12,878 nt of DNA from an uncultured Clostridia bacterium (lineage in GTDB: Bacteria; Bacillota; Clostridia; UMGS1883), in NCBI GenBank assembly GCA_947630525.1, contig CANRHW010000022.1:1-12878 (forward strand), in the 5' to 3' direction. A program made the translations under genes and the position numbers. Numbering within the stretch: position 1 is the first letter of the stretch; each line of letters opens with the position of its first letter. Of the stretch, positions 6,257 to 11,052 are shown one piece after another. A model generated the notes under the pieces. That model did not search any database. It was not told the origin of the DNA and saw nothing but the letters and a program-made list of their open reading frames with translations.

Positions 6257-7894
6257 ATGCTTACTTTATTAAAAATTGAAAATATCGCCGTTATCGAGTC
6301 CGCCGAAGCGGAGCTTGGCCCGGGCTTCAACGTGCTCACCGGCGAGACGGGCGCGGGCAAATCCCTGCTGATAGACTCTATCAGCCTTGTGCTCGGCGGC
6401 AGGGGCCAGAGGGAGCTTATTCGGGCCGGAGCGGACTTCGCTTCGGTAAAGGCGGTGTTCGTATGCCCGGAGCTTGCGCCCTTTTTGAGCGAGCAGGGTT
6501 TAGAGCCGGAGGAGGACGGCACGGTGATACTGTACCGCCGCCTTTATCGAGACGGGCGCAACACCTGCCGCTGCAACGCCGAAGTGATACCGCTGAGTCT
6601 GCTTAAAGAGCTCGGCGGCAGGCTGGTGGCCATCCATGGCCAGCACGACGGCACCGCCCTGCTCAGTCCGGCGGCCCACATCGACTTTATAGACGGCTAC
6701 GGCCGTTATGACGCGGCGCTCAAAAATTACGCCGAGAAGTACCGGGCCTGGAAGCTCGCCGAAAAAGAGCTCGAGGATGCGCGCCTCAACGCCGCCCAGA
6801 GGGAGGAGCGCATAGACTTCCTCTCATTCCAGGTCAAGGAAATAGAGGACGCCGCCCTCCGGGACGGGGAGGAAGAAGAGCTGACCGCCCGTCAGCGGCT
6901 GCTCAGCAATGCCGAAGACCTGACCGAAAACGCCCACGCCGCAGGCGAGGGCATAGATCAGGGCTACGACAGCGTCAGCGACGCCTTGGCGGCGCTGGAA
7001 AAAATCAGCGCTCTCGACCCGTCGATGGCCGGCGCCGAAGAAAGGCTTCGCAGCGTTTATTACGAGCTGGAGGAACTGCGGCGGGACTTAAATTCATACA
7101 TTTACGGGCTGGAATTTGACCCGGAAGAGCTCACCGGCGTAGACGAGCGCATAGGCGTGATTTACCGGCTGGAGCGCAAGTACGGCGCCGACATACCGGC
7201 CATACTGGCTTTTTTGGACAAAGCCAAAGGAGAGCTGGATCGCCTGACTTATGCCGAAGAACACGGGGCCGAAATGGAGGCCGAGGTCAGGCGGCTTTAC
7301 GGCGAGGCGGAGACCGCCGCGGGGGAGCTTACCGCCCTGCGCACCGCCGCCGCAAAGGAACTCTGCCAGAAGATATGCGGCGAGCTGGCCTTTTTGGATA
7401 TGCCAAAGACAAGGGTGGAGCCGCGCCTCACTCCCTGCCCCCTATGGGAAAAGGGCGCCGAAAGGGCGGAGCTGCTCATCTCCACCAACCCCGCCGAGGA
7501 GCCAAAGCCCCTTGGCAAAATCGCCAGCGGCGGCGAACTGAGCCGCATAATGCTGGCCATGAAGGCCGTATTTTCCCAAGCTGACCCGGTGCCGGTGCTC
7601 ATATTTGACGAGGTCGATTCCGGCGTAAGCGGACGCGCCGCCGGCAAGATCGGCAAAAAGCTGCGTGAGCTGGCAGAGGCCCACCAGGTCATATGTATAA
7701 CGCATCTGCCAACGATTGCGGCCGCCGCGGCCCGCCATCTGCTGATAGAAAAGCACGACACCGGAGCGGGGCTCAGCACCACGGTGCGGCCCGTTGCCGG
7801 CGAAGAGCGGGTGCGTGAGATAGCCCGCATAATGGTAGGCGACGGCCTCACCCCCGCGGCGCTGGAAAACGCCCGGGAGCTTTTGGCCAATTAA
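6257..7894 (+). CDS. recN: DNA repair protein RecN
   Basis: SMC-like ATPase that acts early in recombinational repair of double-strand breaks, on the nucleoid. The 545 residues are close to the usual 550-570. The N-terminal ABC half has the Walker A GETGAGKS at 29-36. A central coiled-coil region spans about 155-370. The C-terminal half has the signature IASGGELSR starting at residue 422 and the Walker B VLIFDEVDSGVSG with Asp451-Glu452, then the switch region CITHLPTIAA. The ATG at 6257 has a GAGGTGG site eight bases upstream and lies 28 bp after the argR stop. In spore-forming relatives spoIVB and spo0A often follow recN; they do not follow here. Confidence 0.96.
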   Translation: MLTLLKIENIAVIESAEAELGPGFNVLTGETGAGKSLLIDSISLVLGGRGQRELIRAGADFASVKAVFVCPELAPFLSEQGLEPEEDGTVILYRRLYRDGRNTCRCNAEVIPLSLLKELGGRLVAIHGQHDGTALLSPAAHIDFIDGYGRYDAALKNYAEKYRAWKLAEKELEDARLNAAQREERIDFLSFQVKEIEDAALRDGEEEELTARQRLLSNAEDLTENAHAAGEGIDQGYDSVSDALAALEKISALDPSMAGAEERLRSVYYELEELRRDLNSYIYGLEFDPEELTGVDERIGVIYRLERKYGADIPAILAFLDKAKGELDRLTYAEEHGAEMEAEVRRLYGEAETAAGELTALRTAAAKELCQKICGELAFLDMPKTRVEPRLTPCPLWEKGAERAELLISTNPAEEPKPLGKIASGGELSRIMLAMKAVFSQADPVPVLIFDEVDSGVSGRAAGKIGKKLRELAEAHQVICITHLPTIAAAAARHLLIEKHDTGAGLSTTVRPVAGEERVREIARIMVGDGLTPAALENARELLAN

Positions 7895-7906
7895 AAGGAG
7901 GACGCT

Positions 7907-8314
7907 ATGGACCAGATAGGACAGGTAGTTGAAATTCAAGGGAAAAACGCTATCGTGCGGGTGCGCCGGGTCTCGGCCTGCGGCGAGAATTGCAGCAGCT
8001 GCAGCGGCGGCTGCAAGCCCACCTCCACCACTATGAAGGCGGTAAACGGCCTTAACGCCAAGGTCGGCGACATGGTCAAGGTTGAAATGAACCCCGGCGC
8101 CTTTGTCACGCTGGCCTTTGTTGGCTATATTCTGCCGATAATCATCTCCGTGGCGGCCTATATGGCGGCGATGCGCCTCAGCTCCGACAGTCTTGTGGCC
8201 GATATTTCGGCGCTCGCGGCCCTGATAGTGACGCTGGTTTTCTTTTTCTTCATGGACAAGGTGCCGAAGAAGTCAACTCGCTTTACAAGCAGAATAATAC
8301 GAATTTTAAGATAA
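7907..8314 (+). CDS. RseC/SoxR-reducing-system family membrane protein (MucC-like)
   Basis: A 135-residue protein whose pattern matches the RseC/SoxR_RseC family: a small N-terminal beta-rich domain (QIGQVVEIQGKNAIVRVRR), a cysteine cluster at residues 25, 29, 32 and 36 (CGENCSSCSGGC), then two membrane helices at about 66-88 and 97-117, and a basic C-terminal tail. Better-studied relatives act in SoxR reduction or sigma-E control, often near Rnf-type electron transport; the cysteines may hold a metal or act in redox. No rnf, rsx or sigma/anti-sigma genes are nearby, so its role here is open. An AAGGAGG site (7895-7901) lies five bases before the ATG and touches the recN stop (12-bp gap), which strongly implies co-transcription. 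The family call is based on the pattern alone. Confidence 0.75.
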   Translation: MDQIGQVVEIQGKNAIVRVRRVSACGENCSSCSGGCKPTSTTMKAVNGLNAKVGDMVKVEMNPGAFVTLAFVGYILPIIISVAAYMAAMRLSSDSLVADISALAALIVTLVFFFFMDKVPKKSTRFTSRIIRILR

Positions 8315-8333
8315 GAAAGGACGATAAATCATT

Positions 8334-8705
8334 ATGGAAAAAATTACGACTAACACCGCTCCCGGGGCCATCGGCCCATATTCTCAGGCCATAAAGGCCG
8401 GAGGATTTCTGTATACCAGCGGCCAGATACCCCTTGACCCCGCCACCGGCGCTATCCCCCAGGGCGCCGAGGCCCAGGCCCGGCAAGCCCTGACCAACCT
8501 GACCAATCTCATAAAGGCCGCCGGCGCCGATGTGAGCAAGACCGTTAAGACCGTGGTCTTTATTAAAAACATGGACGATTTTGCCGTAATAAACCAGGTA
8601 TACGCCGAGTTTTTTACCGAGCCATACCCGGCCCGCTCCTGCGTGGAGGTGGCGCGGCTGCCCAAGGACGTGCTTATCGAGGCCGAAGCCATAGTAGAGC
8701 TGTAA
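8334..8705 (+). CDS. ridA: RidA family reactive-intermediate (enamine/imine) deaminase
   Basis: RidA hydrolyses the reactive enamine/imine intermediates formed from amino acids such as serine and threonine by PLP enzymes, protecting other PLP enzymes; it is a cytoplasmic trimer. The 123 residues show the whole YjgF/YER057c/UK114 fold: IGPYSQAIKAGGFLYTSGQIPLDP near the N-terminus, FIKNMDDFAVINQVYAEFF in the middle, and PARSCVEVARLPKDVLIEAEAIV at the end. The key Arg is residue 101 and the catalytic-site Glu is about 116; Tyr16 is also kept. The GTNAP-like N-terminal motif appears as TTNTAPGAIGPYSQ. The AAAGGA site is 12 bases before the ATG, slightly long. It lies 19 bp after the RseC-like gene and is the likely last gene of the operon. 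No terminator with a U-run follows its stop. Confidence 0.95.
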   Translation: MEKITTNTAPGAIGPYSQAIKAGGFLYTSGQIPLDPATGAIPQGAEAQARQALTNLTNLIKAAGADVSKTVKTVVFIKNMDDFAVINQVYAEFFTEPYPARSCVEVARLPKDVLIEAEAIVEL

Positions 8706-8712
8706 AAAACTG

Positions 8713-8741
8713 TTGACAAATCCGGCATAAAGTGCTATTAT
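8713..8741 (+). promoter_or_regulatory. Sigma-A promoter for the ribU leader
   Basis: TTGACA at 8713-8718 and TATTAT at 8736-8741 with a 17-bp spacer, beginning eight bases after the ridA stop. The predicted start is near 8748, giving a leader of about 315 nt before the ribU ATG. Confidence 0.85.
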
Positions 8742-8748
8742 ACAAATA

Positions 8749-8861
8749 GCGGGGCTTTCCCGCGTGATGTTCGACAGGGGCCCGTCGTTCAAAGTGTCGG
8801 CAAGAGAGTATCTCCTGCTGAAAAACAGGCGGAACCCGCGGGTACATCTTAAATAATTAAA
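8749..8861 (+). other. Unexplained structured leader segment between promoter and FMN riboswitch
   Basis: About 110 nt that the RFN element does not need. Possible pairings are GCGGG (8749-8753) with CCCGC (8759-8763), CGACA (8772-8776) with TGTCG (8795-8799), GAGA (8804-8807) with TCTC (8811-8814), CCTG (8814-8817) with CAGG (8826-8829), and a competing long-range CCCGCG (8759-8764) with CGCGGG (8837-8842). The segment also holds a 29-codon frame, ATG 8767 to TAA 8854-8856, with no recognisable ribosome binding site. I cannot assign it to any known RNA class. Confidence 0.4.
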
Positions 8862-8973
8862 TCTTCGGGGCAGGGTGAAATTCCCTACCGGCGGTAAAGT
8901 CCGCGACCCCGGCCACGGCCGGGCTGATTTGGTGAAATTCCGAAACCGACGGTATAGTCCGGATGAGAGAAGA
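8862..8973 (+). ncRNA. FMN riboswitch aptamer (RFN element)
   Basis: The conserved RFN blocks are all present in order: TTCGGGGCAGGGTGAAATTC, then CCTACCGGCGGTAAAGTCC, GCGACCCC, a variable CGGCCACGGCCG arm, CTGATTTGGTGAAATTCCG, and ACCGACGGTATAGTCCGGAT followed by GAGAGAAGA. TCTTC (8862-8866) pairs with GAAGA (8969-8973) to close the P1 stem. The aptamer binds flavin mononucleotide. The downstream gene is a riboflavin importer, so high FMN should shut down uptake. Confidence 0.97.
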
Positions 8974-9003
8974 GAGGTGTTTTGTGTGCGCACTGTCACT
9001 TAA

Positions 9004-9033
9004 GCTCCGACTAAAGTCGGAGCCGTTTTATTT
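9004..9033 (+). terminator. Riboswitch-controlled intrinsic terminator upstream of ribU
   Basis: GCTCCGAC (9004-9011) pairs with GTCGGAGC (9016-9023) across a TAAA loop, followed by CGTTTTATTTTC. It lies 30 nt after the aptamer and before the ribU ribosome binding site, the place expected for the FMN expression platform. Confidence 0.9.
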
Positions 9034-9062
9034 TCATAAAAAACTTTATAGGAGACTGTGTC

Positions 9063-9800
9063 ATGAGCAATTTGTTTAAATCGTTATTTGAAGCCCTAAA
9101 GGAAAACCTTTCTTTCGTGCTTGTAAGTCTTGCGGCGGCGGCGGCAATCGCGGCGCTTTCGGTGCTGGCGGAAAAGACCCTGCTCAAAGGGAGGCTTAAT
9201 AAAATGACCCCCACCCGCCGGACGGCAACCTGCGCCATGCTGGCGGCGGCGGCCGGACTGCTGATGCTGTTTGAATTTCCCATCCCCTTTGTGGCCCCAG
9301 CGTTTTACGAGGCCGACCTGAGCGAGCTGCCCGTACTTATCGGGGCCTTTTCCATGGGGCCCACGGCGGGAGTTATAATCGAGCTGGTCAAAATCTTTGT
9401 CAAGCTGGTGCTCAAAGGGACGACGACCGCCTACGTGGGCGATTTCGCCAACTTTTTCATCGGCTGCACCCTGATAGTGCCCGCCTCAATAGTTTATCAC
9501 CTGAAAAAGAACCGCAAGACCGCCGCCCTGTCCCTGGCCGCCGGCACTCTGTGCATGGCGGTATTCGGCAGCGTTTTCAACGCCGTTTACCTGATACCCA
9601 AGTTTTCGGAGCTTTACGGCGTGCCCCTTGAAGCCATAATCCAGATGGGCGCGGAGATAAACCCCCACATTACCAGCGCCTGGAGCTTGGCCCTGTGGGC
9701 CGTGGCCCCTTTCAACATCATAAAGGGATTGGGCGTTTCGCTGATAACCATGTTCATTTATAAGCCGCTTTCGGGACTTATACGCGGACACAACGCATAA
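9063..9800 (+). CDS. ribU: ECF transporter S component, riboflavin-specific (RibU)
   Basis: Substrate-binding membrane subunit of an energy-coupling-factor importer. It captures riboflavin and works with a shared EcfA-EcfA'-EcfT module, not encoded here. The 245-residue protein is hydrophobic throughout, with the RibU-like stretches FEFPIPFVAPAFYEADLSEL (about 70-89), PVLIGAFSMGPTAGVIIELVKIFVK (about 90-114), TTTAYVGDFANFFIG and AVFGSVFNAVYLIPKF. The FMN riboswitch directly upstream makes riboflavin the likely substrate. An AGGAG site at 9051-9055 fits the ATG at 9063. Compared with typical RibU of about 190-210 residues, it has roughly 45 extra N-terminal residues with an additional alanine-rich hydrophobic segment (about 16-37) and a basic linker. 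No riboflavin synthesis genes lie in the window. Confidence 0.92.
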   Translation: MSNLFKSLFEALKENLSFVLVSLAAAAAIAALSVLAEKTLLKGRLNKMTPTRRTATCAMLAAAAGLLMLFEFPIPFVAPAFYEADLSELPVLIGAFSMGPTAGVIIELVKIFVKLVLKGTTTAYVGDFANFFIGCTLIVPASIVYHLKKNRKTAALSLAAGTLCMAVFGSVFNAVYLIPKFSELYGVPLEAIIQMGAEINPHITSAWSLALWAVAPFNIIKGLGVSLITMFIYKPLSGLIRGHNA

Positions 9801-9817
9801 AAATCCCGTAATTAAAC

Positions 9818-9855
9818 AAGCCTCCTCTGTAATATCTATTACAAAGGAGGCTTTT
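9818..9855 (+). promoter_or_regulatory. Hairpin containing the dacF Shine-Dalgarno; also terminator-like
   Basis: AAGCCTCCT (9818-9826) pairs with AGGAGGCTT (9845-9853). After a single C-A mismatch TGTAA (9828-9832) pairs with TTACA (9839-9843) over a TATCTA loop. TTTT follows, and the dacF ATG begins at 9856. The 3' arm is itself the AGGAGG ribosome binding site of dacF. It could end ribU transcripts, hide the dacF start in read-through RNA, or both. No sigma-A promoter is visible between ribU and dacF. Confidence 0.65.
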
Positions 9856-10986
9856 ATGTTGAAAAAAATTATTTCCTTTTTTGTCGTATCCGCGCTCATA
9901 CTTGCCGCTCTGCCCGCCTGGGCTGCGCCCGAGTACGAGGCCAAGTCCGTGCTGCTGATGGATTTTGACAGCGGCGCCGTGCTTTATGAGGACAACGCAG
10001 ACGAACAGCTGCCGCCGGCCAGCGTAACTAAGGTGATGACCATGCTGCTGATAATGGAGGCCATCGACCGGGGCGAAATAGGCTATGACACTATCGTTAC
10101 CGCCAGCGAACGGGCCAAAAGCATGGGCGGCAGCACGATATTCCTTGACACAAACGAACAGATGACGGTGAACGACCTGCTAAAGGGCATAGCCGTAGCC
10201 TCGGGCAACGACGCCTGCGTAGCCATGGCGGAGCATCTGGCCGGCAGCGTTGAGGCCTTTGTGGGCAAAATGAACGAGCGGGCGGCTCAGCTGGGCATGA
10301 CGAACACCCACTTTGTAAACTGCAACGGCCTTGACGCCGAGGGGCACTACTCCTCCGCCCGGGACATAGCAATAATGAGCCGGGAATTGATGAAGCATTC
10401 GGACATATTCAAATACACCACCATCTGGATGGATTCCCTGCGCGGCGGGGCCTTTCAGCTTGCCAATACAAACAAGCTCATCCGCTTCTACGACGGAGCC
10501 ACGGGACTTAAAACCGGCTCCACGGACGGAGCTCTTTGCTGCATAAGCGCCACCGCAAAAAGGGACGGCCTGCACCTGATTGCCGTAGTGCTGGGCAGCC
10601 CCAATTCCAAGGCCCGTTTCGCCGCCGCGAGGGAACTGCTGAATTACGGTTTTGCCGGCTTTCGCAGCGTAAAACTGGGCGAAAAGGATAAGACCGTGTG
10701 CAGCGTTCCTGTGAAAAAGGGCGTCAAGTCACAAGTGGCGCTCATCTCCGGCGACGACGCATCGGCTCTGCTGCCCGTGGACAAGGTAAATATGGTACAG
10801 ACCGACACGCAGGCGCCGCAAAGCCTGCAAGCGCCCATAAAAAAGGGCGACGCCGTAGGCAAGGTGACGGCCACTCTCGACGGAGAGGTGATCGCCGAGT
10901 GCCGCCTTGTCGCCGCCGAAGATGTGGAACGGCGGAACGTGTTCTCGTACTTCCGGGCGGTGCTGCTGCGGTTCATGACCGTATAG
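9856..10986 (+). CDS. dacF: Serine-type D-Ala-D-Ala carboxypeptidase (penicillin-binding protein, DacF-like)
   Basis: Low-molecular-mass PBP that trims the terminal D-Ala from peptidoglycan stem peptides outside the membrane. The 376 residues begin with a Sec signal peptide (KK, a hydrophobic core, then cleavage near ALPAWA-APEY at about 23-24). The catalytic motifs are all there: Ser56-Val-Thr-Lys59 (SxxK, with the nucleophile Ser56), Ser116-Gly-Asn118 (SxN) and Lys219-Thr-Gly221 (KTG). A C-terminal beta-rich domain (about 265-355) fits the PBP5-type C-terminal domain, and the last 20 residues (NVFSYFRAVLLRFM) look like an amphipathic membrane anchor. The AGGAGG site is five bases before the ATG but lies in a hairpin arm. 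In Bacillus dacF precedes the spoIIA genes; here feoB follows instead. The family is certain; dacF versus dacA/dacB naming is not. Confidence 0.92.
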   Translation: MLKKIISFFVVSALILAALPAWAAPEYEAKSVLLMDFDSGAVLYEDNADEQLPPASVTKVMTMLLIMEAIDRGEIGYDTIVTASERAKSMGGSTIFLDTNEQMTVNDLLKGIAVASGNDACVAMAEHLAGSVEAFVGKMNERAAQLGMTNTHFVNCNGLDAEGHYSSARDIAIMSRELMKHSDIFKYTTIWMDSLRGGAFQLANTNKLIRFYDGATGLKTGSTDGALCCISATAKRDGLHLIAVVLGSPNSKARFAAARELLNYGFAGFRSVKLGEKDKTVCSVPVKKGVKSQVALISGDDASALLPVDKVNMVQTDTQAPQSLQAPIKKGDAVGKVTATLDGEVIAECRLVAAEDVERRNVFSYFRAVLLRFMTV

Positions 10987-11052
10987 CGGAAATGCCCGCC
11001 GCGCTATGACATTCCGCGCCCCAGGCGCATATTGTGTAGGGTGAGGAGTGTG

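Noticed and set aside
5803..6522. Leftward 239-codon frame opposite argR and recN
   Set aside because: A shadow of two well-identified genes; no recognisable domain.
8749..8763. GCGGG/CCCGC hairpin as the ridA operon terminator
   Set aside because: No U-tract follows, and it lies at the start of the ribU transcript. Read-through from ridA would more likely end at the riboswitch terminator.
8824..8843. T-box-like stretch AACAGGCGGAACCCGCGGGT in the ribU leader
   Set aside because: It resembles the T-box antiterminator core, but the invariant UGGN bulge reads CGGA, an extra C is needed, and there is no stem I specifier region or matching terminator right after it. The gene downstream is not an amino-acid gene.
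8283..8999. Leftward 238-codon frame opposite ridA and the FMN riboswitch
   Set aside because: It runs through a conserved RNA element and a clear ridA gene on the other strand; it has no protein motifs.
11016..11028. GCGCC/GGCGC hairpin between dacF and feoB
   Set aside because: Five base pairs with no U-run after it, so it is not a terminator; it may be incidental to the GC-rich spacer.
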